Shown here piece after piece: positions 9,801 through 18,012 of a DNA stretch of 64,000 bases. A model generated the notes under the pieces. It had not been told where the DNA came from and did not search any database. It worked only from the letters and a program-made list of their open reading frames with translations. The DNA is taken from NCBI RefSeq assembly GCF_004345825.1, contig NZ_SLXM01000010.1, positions 1 to 64,000 of the forward strand. Reading direction: 5' to 3'. Position numbers and translations under genes: made by a program. Position 1 is the stretch's first letter; each line of letters begins with the position of its first letter. The stretch is from Tenacibaculum skagerrakense. Lineage in GTDB: Bacteria > Bacteroidota > Bacteroidia > Flavobacteriales > Flavobacteriaceae.

Positions 9801-10979
9801 ATGAAAGTATTAGTTTTAAACTCAGGAAGTTCATCAATTAAATATCAGTTATTTACTATGCCTGAAGAGCAAGTAATTTGTTCAGGCTTAATTGAAAGAA
9901 TTGGTTCAGCTAAAGGAGTAGTTCATTATGAATCTGCCGATAATGCTATTTCTGAAACTATTAAAATAGAAAACCATAAGGTTGGTTTAGAAAAAGTTGT
10001 AAGTCTATTATTAGATGAAAAGGTTGGCGTAATTTTTTCAACTGATGAAATAGAAATTGTTGGTCATAGAGTGGTTCATGGAGGAAGTTCATTTACCAAA
10101 ACAACAGTAGTTACCGAAGAAGTAAAAAGTAAAATACAAGATTTATTTTCGTTAGCTCCGCAACATAACCCTGCTAATTTAGAAGGTATAAAAGTAGCAG
10201 AAGCTATTTTTACAAAAGCAAAACAAGTAGCTGTTTTCGATACGGCATTTCATCAAAGTATTCCTGAAAAAGCATATACGTATGCAATTCCTAAAAAGTT
10301 TCTAAATAAACATAAAATCCGATTGTACGGCTTCCATGGAACAAGCCACAAATATGTTTCTGAAAAAGCCATTGATTATTTAGGGAAGAAAGAATCTAAA
10401 ATAATCACAGTTCATTTAGGAAATGGATGTAGTATTTCTGCGATTGAGAATGGTAAGAGTATTGATCATAGTTTAGGTTTTGGTCCGGTTACAGGTTTGG
10501 TAATGGGAACAAGAAGTGGAGATATAGACCATACCTTAATTTTTTATTTGGTAAATACATTAGGGTATGAGGTAAATGAAGTGAATACTTTACTACAAAA
10601 AGAAAGCGGAATGTTCGGATTAACGGGTTATAGTGATTTACGTGATATTGAAGCGGAAGCAGCTAAAGGAAATAAAGATTGCTTGTTAGCATTAGACATT
10701 AATACGTACCGAATTAAAAAATACATCGGTTCCTATATAGCTGCGATGAATGGCGTAGATGCCATTGTTTTTACAGCTGGAATAGGAGAGAATTCTTCAT
10801 TAATTAGAGAGAAGGTTTGTACGGATTTAGACTTCTTTGGAATTGAAATTGACAAACAGAAAAATAATATTAGAGCAAAAGAATTAACGGAAGTACATAC
10901 CGAAAATTCTAAAGTAAAATTATTGGTCATTCCAACTAATGAAGAATTGGAGATAGCTAAGCAATCATATCAGTTATAA
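9801..10979 (+). CDS. ackA: Acetate kinase
   Basis: Converts acetyl phosphate + ADP to acetate + ATP, or the reverse for acetate activation. The 392 residues match the ASKHA-fold family. Visible signatures are the N-terminal phosphate-binding LVLNSGSSSIKYQLF, the VGHRVVHGG segment, and GFHGTSHKYVS (residues 177-187, with catalytic-type H179), plus HLGNGCS and FTAGIGENS. It is the second gene of the pta-ackA operon. Its stop codon overlaps that of the convergent downstream aminotransferase by six bases, and no hairpin terminator is visible there. Confidence 0.97.
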   Translation: MKVLVLNSGSSSIKYQLFTMPEEQVICSGLIERIGSAKGVVHYESADNAISETIKIENHKVGLEKVVSLLLDEKVGVIFSTDEIEIVGHRVVHGGSSFTKTTVVTEEVKSKIQDLFSLAPQHNPANLEGIKVAEAIFTKAKQVAVFDTAFHQSIPEKAYTYAIPKKFLNKHKIRLYGFHGTSHKYVSEKAIDYLGKKESKIITVHLGNGCSISAIENGKSIDHSLGFGPVTGLVMGTRSGDIDHTLIFYLVNTLGYEVNEVNTLLQKESGMFGLTGYSDLRDIEAEAAKGNKDCLLALDINTYRIKKYIGSYIAAMNGVDAIVFTAGIGENSSLIREKVCTDLDFFGIEIDKQKNNIRAKELTEVHTENSKVKLLVIPTNEELEIAKQSYQL

Positions 10980-12134
10980 ATTTTCTAAGAAAGTACCAAT
11001 ACTTTCTCCTATAGTAAGTTTATACTTTTGTTTAGCTAAAGCAAATTCTATTGCACTAAGTGTTACCACAATATCACTTTTAGTAATAGCTCCCATATGT
11101 CCAACTCTAAAGTATTTGGTTTTAATTTCCGAATGTAAACCACCAGCTAGAATTACACCATATTCGCTAATACCTTTTATGAATTGGTTTCCATCAATTC
11201 CTTCAGGATAGTAAATGGCACTCATGGTATTCGCAGCTTCATCTTCTTTTTTAGGAACCAATTCTAAACCAATTTTTTGAATTGCCTTTCTAAATGCTTT
11301 TGCATATACTAAATGAGTAGCAATTCTATTTTCAATTCCTTCATTGTTAATGAGGTTCAAACTAACTTCCAAAGCACGGATTAAATTTACTGGAGGAGTT
11401 CCAAAATACGAAGGTTTTCTTTCTTCATAAGCTTTCATAATTGGTAACCAATTGGTAAAACTTCCATAGTAATTTTGAACAGGATTCTTTCTGTTTTTCC
11501 AAACATTCATAGCTTTTTCAGAAACTACAAATAAGGCTAATCCAGGAGGAACACCAATTGCTTTTTGAGAACCTGTTAAAACCACATCGATTCCCCATTC
11601 TTCTTGCTTACTAATTTCACCAGCGGTAGCACAAACACCATCCAAAATGGTTAACGTATTATATTTTTGAGCGATTTCGGCAATGGGTTGCGGATCGTTT
11701 AGTACTCCAGTTGAGGTATCAACATGTGTAATGGTTACTAATTTATAATCTTTTGAAGAAAGCTCTTTCTCAACTTCTTCTAAAGGAACAATCTCTCCAA
11801 TTTCAGCCTGTAAAACAGTAACCTTTGCACCATACGTTGTAAGAATATTTTTATAGCGTTCACCAAAGTATCCTGTAGAAATTACCAATGCATTTTCTTC
11901 TGGTTCAATCAAATTACAAACAGCCATATCCATTGCTAATGTTCCGCTTCCTGCAATTATAAAAGGTTGTCCATATGGAGCTTGCCAAATTTTTCGCATT
12001 AATTCAATTGAATTTCCGAAGCATTCAATAAAGTTCGGAGCGACATGGCTGGTAGTAACTTCTCCAATGGCTCTTAGTACAGAAGGATCCACTTCAATTG
12101 GGCCAGGGATCATTAGTAATTTTCTGTTTTTCAT
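10974..12134 (-). CDS. Class V aminotransferase, serine/alanine-glyoxylate aminotransferase type
   Basis: PLP enzyme of the aspartate aminotransferase superfamily, class V. The 386 residues begin with LMIPGPIEVDPSVL, typical of alanine-glyoxylate/serine-pyruvate aminotransferases. The AGSGTLAMDMA segment near 61-71 should bind the cofactor phosphate, D165 in LTILDGVCA should contact the PLP ring, and K191 in TGSQKAIGVPPGLALF is the predicted Schiff-base lysine. Likely reactions are transamination between serine or alanine and glyoxylate or pyruvate; the substrate pair cannot be fixed from sequence. The gene stands alone and converges on ackA. A pair of TTATCGTAG repeats lies upstream of its start. 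Confidence 0.85.
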   Translation of the reverse strand: MKNRKLLMIPGPIEVDPSVLRAIGEVTTSHVAPNFIECFGNSIELMRKIWQAPYGQPFIIAGSGTLAMDMAVCNLIEPEENALVISTGYFGERYKNILTTYGAKVTVLQAEIGEIVPLEEVEKELSSKDYKLVTITHVDTSTGVLNDPQPIAEIAQKYNTLTILDGVCATAGEISKQEEWGIDVVLTGSQKAIGVPPGLALFVVSEKAMNVWKNRKNPVQNYYGSFTNWLPIMKAYEERKPSYFGTPPVNLIRALEVSLNLINNEGIENRIATHLVYAKAFRKAIQKIGLELVPKKEDEAANTMSAIYYPEGIDGNQFIKGISEYGVILAGGLHSEIKTKYFRVGHMGAITKSDIVVTLSAIEFALAKQKYKLTIGESIGTFLENL

Positions 12135-12159
12135 GAAATTATGGTCTAAAAAATAAATG

Positions 12160-12220
12160 TTATCGTAGTGAAATTACTGAATTGTTTTTACTAAAACCTT
12201 ATCGTAGCAAAAGATTACGA
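12160..12220. repeat. Two direct repeats TTATCGTAG with palindromic arms
   Basis: TTATCGTAG occurs at 12160-12168 and 12199-12207, 39 bases apart. Each begins an imperfect palindrome (GTAGTGAAATTAC and CGTAGCAAAAGATTACG). They lie between the divergent aminotransferase gene and truA. Paired dyad sites in a divergent promoter region suggest a regulator-binding site, but no regulator is encoded nearby. Confidence 0.4.
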
Positions 12221-12304
12221 GTATGATAAAAACAAACTATAGTTTTTAAATTATTTTAATTTTTGAATACCAATTTTTATGTATTCTTAGCAAGTTAAGT
12301 TTGT

Positions 12305-12312
12305 TAGATTTG
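12305..12312 (+). promoter_or_regulatory. Putative -7 element for truA
   Basis: TAGATTTG matches TAnnTTTG and ends four bases before the truA ATG. If used, transcription would begin at or next to the start codon, giving a nearly leaderless mRNA. No convincing -33 TTG was found. Confidence 0.4.
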
Positions 12313-12316
12313 CAGT

Positions 12317-13099
12317 ATGAATTATAACTATTCTTACTTAGTAAGGTTTCAGTATTTAGGTTTCCGATTTCATGGTTGGCAAAAACAACCGAATTTAAAA
12401 ACTGTGCATTGGGCTTTAGATAAAACCTTAAAATTTGTTTGCAAAGGAGTTCGTTTTAAAACTGTTGGAGTGGGAAGAACGGACGCAAAAGTTTCTTCTA
12501 CAAATTATGCCTACCAGTTATTTATAGATGAAAAGTTAGAAGAAAATAGTTTTATCAAAAGTTTTAATATCAATTCTCCTGCTGATATTCGAGTGGTTGA
12601 AATTAAAGAGTTACACGATGAAGACTTCAATATTATTCAGCATCCTAAAATTAAAGAGTATCGTTATTATTTTTCTTTTGGAGAAAAAAATCATCCGTAT
12701 TGTGCCCCTTTTTTAGTGGGTTATTTGGAGGAATTGAATATCGAATTAATGAAAGAGGGAGCGAAACTATTTGAAGGTTTTCACAACTTTAAACATTATT
12801 GCACAAAACCTTCCGAAGAAACTAAAGTTGAACGAACAATTGATAGTTGTGAAATTATAGAGAACACAGAATTGTCGGCTTCATTTTTTCCTGAAAGAAG
12901 TTTTGTATTAATTATAAAAGGGCAAGGTTTTTTGAGAAATCAAATACGTTTAATAATGGGAGCTCTAGCTGAAGTTGGAAAAGGAAATTACAATTTAGAT
13001 TTTATCAAGGAAAGTTTAGATGGAAATTCGAATATTGAATTTCTAAAAACTATTGCGCCCGCTTCTGGATTGCATTTGCATAAGGTTGATTTTAACTAA
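12317..13099 (+). CDS. truA: tRNA pseudouridine(38-40) synthase
   Basis: Isomerises uridines in the anticodon arm (positions 38-40) of tRNAs. The 260-residue protein has the TruA layout with the N-terminal YLGFRFHGWQKQ segment (residues 13-24) and the catalytic aspartate D56 in GVGRTDAKVSS. The C-terminal half has GQGFLRNQIRLIMGAL, also diagnostic for TruA. Homologues are typically 245-270 residues, so it is complete. It stands alone on the + strand between a divergent aminotransferase gene and a convergent ECF-sigma operon. Confidence 0.92.
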   Translation: MNYNYSYLVRFQYLGFRFHGWQKQPNLKTVHWALDKTLKFVCKGVRFKTVGVGRTDAKVSSTNYAYQLFIDEKLEENSFIKSFNINSPADIRVVEIKELHDEDFNIIQHPKIKEYRYYFSFGEKNHPYCAPFLVGYLEELNIELMKEGAKLFEGFHNFKHYCTKPSEETKVERTIDSCEIIENTELSASFFPERSFVLIIKGQGFLRNQIRLIMGALAEVGKGNYNLDFIKESLDGNSNIEFLKTIAPASGLHLHKVDFN

Positions 13100-13104
13100 T
13101 GATA

Positions 13105-13147
13105 AAAGTGTTTTGTCTAAAATTACTTTTAAAACAAAACACTTATT
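13105..13147. terminator. Terminator between convergent truA and the ECF-sigma operon
   Basis: Long inverted repeat AAGTGTTTTGT (13106-13116) / ACAAAACACTT (13134-13144) whose loop can pair further (TAAAA/TTTTA). It lies between the stop codons of two convergent genes, with A/T-rich flanks on both sides, so it may work in both directions. Confidence 0.75.
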
Positions 13148-13154
13148 AAAATAA

Positions 13155-13706
13155 TTATTCTTCTCTCAGTGTTTCAAAACCTTTGTGTTCTTTTTTAATA
13201 CTGAAAAACACAATCACTGCAATTATAAATATAGATAAGAAACCAGAAATTAATAAATAGGTGTAAAATCCTTTTGAAAATTCTTGTTTAAAATAAGGTA
13301 AAAGCAGCGTGAAACCGAAAGTATATACAGCGAAACACAATGGCGTAATTATGTAGTTGATTTTTTTTCTTAATTGAAAATGTTTCTCCAAATACTTTTG
13401 AAAAGATTTGTTGTCTAAAGAAATAAGTTGTCGTTCTTTTTTGTGTAAAGAAACAAACTCTAACATAATTCTAAATACTAAACTCGAGATCATTAACAAA
13501 AGTCCGATTGTAAAATTATTCCACTTATATACAGAACAGTAAATAGTATATGCTATTAAAATAACAACAGTTATCGACAGTATTCCAATAGATATGAATT
13601 GATTACTGCGTTGTTTTTTAGCTAGTTTTATGATGTTTTCAGGAGTGTCATCGCTGGAATTGTTTTTTTGAAGATTCCATAGTTGTGTTAATTTGTCGTT
13701 TTCCAT
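13155..13706 (-). CDS. Four-helix membrane protein downstream of an ECF sigma factor (possible anti-sigma)
   Basis: I do not recognise a named family. The 183 residues show a soluble N-terminal segment with DKLTQLWNLQK (residues 4-14), then four hydrophobic segments at roughly 37-60, 65-85, 118-138 and 148-170, with a charged cytoplasmic-type stretch between the second and third. Its first 59 bases overlap the end of the sigma-factor gene, so the two are translationally coupled. Membrane proteins encoded immediately after an ECF sigma gene often act as anti-sigma factors or cofactors; that role is inference from position. The gene is the last of a three-gene operon ending at the hairpin near 13105-13147. 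Confidence 0.7.
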   Translation of the reverse strand: MENDKLTQLWNLQKNNSSDDTPENIIKLAKKQRSNQFISIGILSITVVILIAYTIYCSVYKWNNFTIGLLLMISSLVFRIMLEFVSLHKKERQLISLDNKSFQKYLEKHFQLRKKINYIITPLCFAVYTFGFTLLLPYFKQEFSKGFYTYLLISGFLSIFIIAVIVFFSIKKEHKGFETLREE

Positions 13707-14190
13707 TAGTTATACATTTTAGGAGTGCTTTTCGTATTCTTGATAATCTTGTTCGTAAAGCACTGTGAGAAATTCCAGAAGTTTCTGCAATTGTAGCTTG
13801 AGGAATTTCTTCAAGTTCTAATAAAATTAAAGTCTTGTTATTTTGTGTTAACTGATCTATGCATTGATACATTTTCTGGATATCCTTTTCAATCGAATTC
13901 TCTTCGTCGCTTATATTTGTATCTTCTAGAATAGTATCGTTAATAGGTTGATGATGTTTTTTTGATTTTCTTAAATCTGCTAAGCAGGTGTTTATGGCAA
14001 TTCTATAAATCCAAGTGCTAATTGAAGCATTTCCTTTAAATGTATTTCGATGCTTCCAAACTTTTATAAATGTTTGTTGCTGCCATTCTTTGGCTACATC
14101 TTCAATTCCAGAGGCATATCCTAAACAAAGTTTATAAACCTTTGGCGCATGCATATTGTATAGCTCAGTAAATTGATTTTCTATGTTCAT
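13648..14190 (-). CDS. RNA polymerase sigma factor, ECF (sigma-70 family)
   Basis: The 180 residues contain sigma region 2 (about 10-80: YNMHAPKVYKLCLGY, then FIKVWKHRNTFKGNASISTWIYRIAINTCLADLRK) and region 4 (about 115-165: ELEEIPQATIAETSGISHSALRTRLSRIRKALL, a helix-turn-helix). There is no region 1 or 3, as expected of an ECF sigma. The start codon directly follows the stop of the alpha/beta hydrolase gene (TAGATG) and the end overlaps the membrane protein gene, so the three form one operon. It probably directs transcription of an envelope-stress or uptake regulon, but the target genes are unknown. Confidence 0.88.
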   Translation of the reverse strand: MNIENQFTELYNMHAPKVYKLCLGYASGIEDVAKEWQQQTFIKVWKHRNTFKGNASISTWIYRIAINTCLADLRKSKKHHQPINDTILEDTNISDEENSIEKDIQKMYQCIDQLTQNNKTLILLELEEIPQATIAETSGISHSALRTRLSRIRKALLKCITNGKRQINTTMESSKKQFQR

Positions 14191-15036
14191 CTACTTCAAA
14201 GCTAAACTTTTTTTAACTTGTTCTAAAAACCATTCTGGTTGATCAAACATAATAAAATGAGCTGCATTTTCTGCAATAACAAAATCATACTTAGCTAAGT
14301 TGCTATATTGTTTTTCATAAGTTTGCTTTACCATTTCTTTACCGTATGGTTTTTCTGCAGCTAGCAAGGTAACTGGAATTTTAATATTTTTTAGATGTTC
14401 TCTTACATCAAATTTTAAATAATCAGTATAACCATACACATAGGTTTTTCTATCGGCTTGGAGAATCCAATTTTTGATTTTCTTTTGAGCATTTTCATTC
14501 AAACTCATTCCTTTCGACATAGCATCGGCTAACTTTTCAAAATTTGAAGCACTCATTGCTAATTGTTGGTTGTTATACGGACTTTCATATACTAAATAAT
14601 CTGGATTAAAATTTGGAATCATTAAAGCGCCCGCAGCAGGTAACGCATCAACTAGTATAATTTTTTTAATGTTATTTTGTTCTCTACTAGCTAACCACGT
14701 AGCAATTGTTCCTCCTAAACTATGACCAATTACTGTAATGTTGTTAAGTTTTTTATGAGCAATATAATTTTCTAACGCTTCATTTACTTTTGGTAACCAT
14801 GGAAACTCAATAGCTTTTTCTCCTCCAAATCCAGCTAACGTAATTACGTGGCACTCATAAGTAGCTTCAAGTTGTTGTACAATGGGTTTCCAACTATCTC
14901 CTGGAACTGTAAATCCCGGAATAAAAAGAATAGGGTTTCCTTTTCCTGAAGTAGTAACGTGAATAGGTTGATTTTCTTTTTGAGCATTTATTGAAGTGAT
15001 TAAAAAGAAAGCTAAAATGAATACTATTTTTTTCAT
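14191..15036 (-). CDS. Secreted alpha/beta-fold hydrolase
   Basis: The 281-residue protein has an N-terminal signal peptide (KKIVFILAFFLITSINA) followed by an alpha/beta hydrolase fold: oxyanion region ILFIPGF near 37-42, nucleophile elbow GHSLGG with S106, and a late histidine in ENAAHFIMFDQPEWF. It should be exported to the periplasm. The substrate is unknown; esterases, lipases and lactonases share this layout. It is the first gene of an operon with an ECF sigma factor, and its stop codon abuts the sigma start codon. Finding an enzyme gene placed before the sigma gene suggests a link between the hydrolase and the signal sensed, which is inference. Confidence 0.82.
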   Translation of the reverse strand: MKKIVFILAFFLITSINAQKENQPIHVTTSGKGNPILFIPGFTVPGDSWKPIVQQLEATYECHVITLAGFGGEKAIEFPWLPKVNEALENYIAHKKLNNITVIGHSLGGTIATWLASREQNNIKKIILVDALPAAGALMIPNFNPDYLVYESPYNNQQLAMSASNFEKLADAMSKGMSLNENAQKKIKNWILQADRKTYVYGYTDYLKFDVREHLKNIKIPVTLLAAEKPYGKEMVKQTYEKQYSNLAKYDFVIAENAAHFIMFDQPEWFLEQVKKSLALK

Positions 15037-15173
15037 GATTTCTATGTTTTAGTTTTCCTTTAGATGCAACAATAAAAAAATGTTACATCGTAATTTTCAG
15101 AAAAAATAAAATACAGAAATAAATAGATTTTCAGGAATATGTTTTCAATCAGAGATGAAACTAAAAGAAATTA

Positions 15174-15866
15174 TTAATTCGGAAAATCATGTATTCTACT
15201 AAAAGACCTAGTCACCGTACTATCAGAATTCAATAAGGTTAAGGCGATTTTGTTTTCTTTGAAATCAATTTTCCAAAAACTTCTTTTTAGGTCATTTCCA
15301 TAAGGAATTAATTCAACTTCAGGCTTATGACCGTGTACGTTGTAAACACCACTAAATTTTCCCACACTAGAATTGATGTTAAAACGCCTGTCCCATCTAA
15401 AAAATAAAAATCCATTTTCATCGAAAAAACTTCCTTTACCTTCTAAACTATCTAATTTCCATAAACCTAAAAGTTGGTCGCCATAAGTTGTAGGTAATTT
15501 AGCTGCTTTTTCTAGAGTGACTTTTACAGGTTGACCTTCTTCAGTTCTTGTCCATGTCATTGATTCTCCATGTATGGTTACAACAAAAGGTGGAGCAGTA
15601 TCATTAATACCGTTGGTGTTTATTACGGTTAATTCTTTAGTTTCTTGATTCATATTCCAAGTTCCTATAGAGTGTTGAAACCAACCATTTCCTGATTCTT
15701 GAGTGAAATCAGCATTGAATTTCATCCATCTTGCGTTGGGTGTCATTTCTTGATCTCCCATGGCAACAGATTTAACAATCCATAAACCTTCGATTGAGGA
15801 CTTTTTTTGTTGGCAGCTAGAAAATAGAAGTGTAATTAAAACGAAAAAAAAGGTAAAGTTTTTCAT
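15174..15866 (-). CDS. Lipocalin-like lipoprotein
   Basis: The 230 residues start with a lipoprotein signal (FVLITLLFSSC, lipidated C18) and so should be anchored in a membrane. The mature part appears to contain two related beta-rich units, each beginning with a pattern such as IEGLWIVKSVAMGD (about 25) and LLGLWKLDSLEGKG (about 132), reminiscent of lipocalin-like domains that open with LxGxW. No catalytic motif is visible. It stands alone on the minus strand, 137 bases upstream of the alpha/beta hydrolase gene, and could be co-regulated with it. Function unknown. Confidence 0.7.
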   Translation of the reverse strand: MKNFTFFFVLITLLFSSCQQKKSSIEGLWIVKSVAMGDQEMTPNARWMKFNADFTQESGNGWFQHSIGTWNMNQETKELTVINTNGINDTAPPFVVTIHGESMTWTRTEEGQPVKVTLEKAAKLPTTYGDQLLGLWKLDSLEGKGSFFDENGFLFFRWDRRFNINSSVGKFSGVYNVHGHKPEVELIPYGNDLKRSFWKIDFKENKIALTLLNSDSTVTRSFSRIHDFPN

Positions 15867-16076
15867 AATAGTAGTTTAGAATATTAATTGGTTAAATAAT
15901 TTTCAATCAGTCTCATAATTTGATTTTTTTAAAATCATCAGACTTTAGATTGCATCAAAATTCATTCCAAGATTGTTGTTCTTTTTTAAAGTATAGGAAT
16001 GTTATTTTACTCTCTTACTGTTCTAATTTTGAAATAAGAATAGAAATGCTACTTCTCTGAAAATTCTTGTAAATTA

Positions 16077-16502
16077 TTATTGAAGTTTTTTTATCCTAAC
16101 CAGTGGTCCAGGGCATAAAGTTTGATGACACGCCATACAATTGTTTACCACGTTTTCAAAATATTCCTTCTTTTGGTGAGAGTTTGAATATTTCAATTTT
16201 TCTATACTTTGTAGATAAGAATTGGCAAATGCTTTAAATTCAGATGAGGCAGCTTTTTCAGGTTCAGTTGCAATAGCATTTAAAATTTTTTCGTGGTCTA
16301 GGTTAATTTTAAGTGGTTTATTGTTTGTAATATTTTTTTTGTTCATTATTGCCTCATCATACATTTCACGCATTAATAACGCAAGTTCACTATCTTGATT
16401 TGGACTTTTAATTTTTTTATTGATGTCTTCTTTTTGAGTTTCACAAGAAGTAGTTATCAATGTTAGAATTAGTGCTATTATGAGTGAAATGTTACTTTTC
16501 AT
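16077..16502 (-). CDS. Small lipoprotein with a C-terminal haem c-binding motif
   Basis: The 141 residues begin with a lipoprotein signal peptide (LILTLITTSC, lipidated C20). The rest is mostly helical and ends with a single CMACH motif (C122, C125, H126), which would attach haem c. A CXXCH near the C-terminus of a helical protein is the layout of cytochrome c'-type proteins, so a four-helix-bundle cytochrome is the best guess. It should face the periplasm. No electron-transfer partner is encoded next to it; the neighbours are other lipoprotein genes. The family assignment is inference from topology, the haem motif is seen. Confidence 0.68.
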   Translation of the reverse strand: MKSNISLIIALILTLITTSCETQKEDINKKIKSPNQDSELALLMREMYDEAIMNKKNITNNKPLKINLDHEKILNAIATEPEKAASSEFKAFANSYLQSIEKLKYSNSHQKKEYFENVVNNCMACHQTLCPGPLVRIKKLQ

Positions 16503-16588
16503 TTACGAATACATTTAGTGATAAAGATGTATTTTAGTAGTACAACCTTAAGAGTTCTTCTATTCTTAACTTTTCTGTCTTTTTACTA

Positions 16589-17824
16589 TTAATTTTCAGT
16601 GTTTGATGCTTTAGAAAATTTTTCAGTTAATAAATCCCATAACTCTGGGTGACCATTATCATATCCTAAAGCCCAAATTCCAACGCCTCCTATTTTTTCC
16701 TGTTTAATCCAATCATATTTAATAGAAAGAGATTTTACACCATCAAAAAATAATTGTCGGTATTCTTGATTGGTATCTTTAATAACGAGATAAGTTGAAG
16801 CACTTTTAGAATCAAATTGCACGGGAATATTTAAAGAATCAATATAAAGCTCTTTTATTGAATTGTATTTTGGATGCGATTTGAATTTAGTTACCATAGT
16901 GCCAATTTCTGGTTTTTTGGTATACCATTCTGCACAATAATAAGGTAACCCAACAATTAACTTTTTTAATGGAACACCTTCGTTTTTATAATAGCTAACT
17001 GATGTTTCTAATCCATTTCCAAATTGTACACTTTTTTTAAGAGGAGAAACAGGCCCTGTAGTTTTACTAAAGCTACCATAATAATCATAGCCCATTAAGG
17101 TGTAAAAATCAATCGCTGAGTCAATAGTTTTAATATCAAATACATGATTCCAATCTTCTGCGTAAAGACATAAAGAAATCATATACTTTGGATTAACTTG
17201 TTTTAGTTGTTTTGAAACTTTTAGTATAAATTTAGAAAATGCTTCTCTATTCTTTTCAGCGACGCCTTCAAAATCAATATTAATACCATCAGCATTTCTT
17301 AATGCTAGTAAATTCGATAACTTATCGATTAAATTCTCTTGTGCTTTTGAGTTTTCTAGAAAAGTAGCATTGTTTTGATCACCAAAATTTGAAACAGAAA
17401 GAAAAACTTTACAACCATTTGCTTTAGCACTATCTAATAAAGCTGTTGTTTTCCATTGATGAATACTTTTATAATCTCCAGTTTCTGGTTGGATTGTATA
17501 TGAAAAATAGGAAATTCCCCATAACATTGAAAAATTATAATTTTTCCAAGAGGTTCCATTTGAATAAATATGCCAACCAAAAGTACGTATATCTGGGTGA
17601 ACTTTACCTTTTTTTAGAGTAACGTTTTTATGAGAAATATTGTTTAAACTATCCCATTGTTCTTCTCTGTCAAAATTGAATTTTTCAAATTGTTTTTCCT
17701 GTAAATTACGCTGTGTTATAAATTCTTTTTTGTTTGTAAAAACTACTGAATTTTCTTTTTTATTATTCGAAAAACATCCAGTTAAAAGAATTGATATTAT
17801 AAGAGGTATTATTTTATTTTTCAT
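16589..17824 (-). CDS. GH18-family lipoprotein (chitinase-like)
   Basis: The 411-residue protein has a lipoprotein signal (SILLTGC, lipidated C17) and a single GH18 barrel. The catalytic signature DGINIDFEG lies at 179-187 with E186 as the predicted proton donor; the second motif aspartate is replaced by asparagine (N182), a variant also found in many GH18 members. LMGYDYYG (about 243-250) and GVGIWALGYD near the C-terminus are further GH18 barrel motifs. The enzyme could cleave chitin or related N-acetylglucosamine polymers, possibly peptidoglycan or its own glycans. No carbohydrate-binding domain or polysaccharide utilisation locus is next to it. Confidence 0.83.
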   Translation of the reverse strand: MKNKIIPLIISILLTGCFSNNKKENSVVFTNKKEFITQRNLQEKQFEKFNFDREEQWDSLNNISHKNVTLKKGKVHPDIRTFGWHIYSNGTSWKNYNFSMLWGISYFSYTIQPETGDYKSIHQWKTTALLDSAKANGCKVFLSVSNFGDQNNATFLENSKAQENLIDKLSNLLALRNADGINIDFEGVAEKNREAFSKFILKVSKQLKQVNPKYMISLCLYAEDWNHVFDIKTIDSAIDFYTLMGYDYYGSFSKTTGPVSPLKKSVQFGNGLETSVSYYKNEGVPLKKLIVGLPYYCAEWYTKKPEIGTMVTKFKSHPKYNSIKELYIDSLNIPVQFDSKSASTYLVIKDTNQEYRQLFFDGVKSLSIKYDWIKQEKIGGVGIWALGYDNGHPELWDLLTEKFSKASNTEN

Positions 17825-18012
17825 TATTGCTTCGCAGAATATATAGAGTTACGGTAGAAAGACCATAATAAATATATTAATAATGTGTTTCAATTTAAAG
17901 TTTTGTTTTATAGTTGTTATTAGTATTATAAAGAAAATAAATAGCTTAAAACGTTTTTCTAAAAATATTACAACAAACCAATGTTAATACTTTTAATCAA
18001 AAGGAAGCATAA

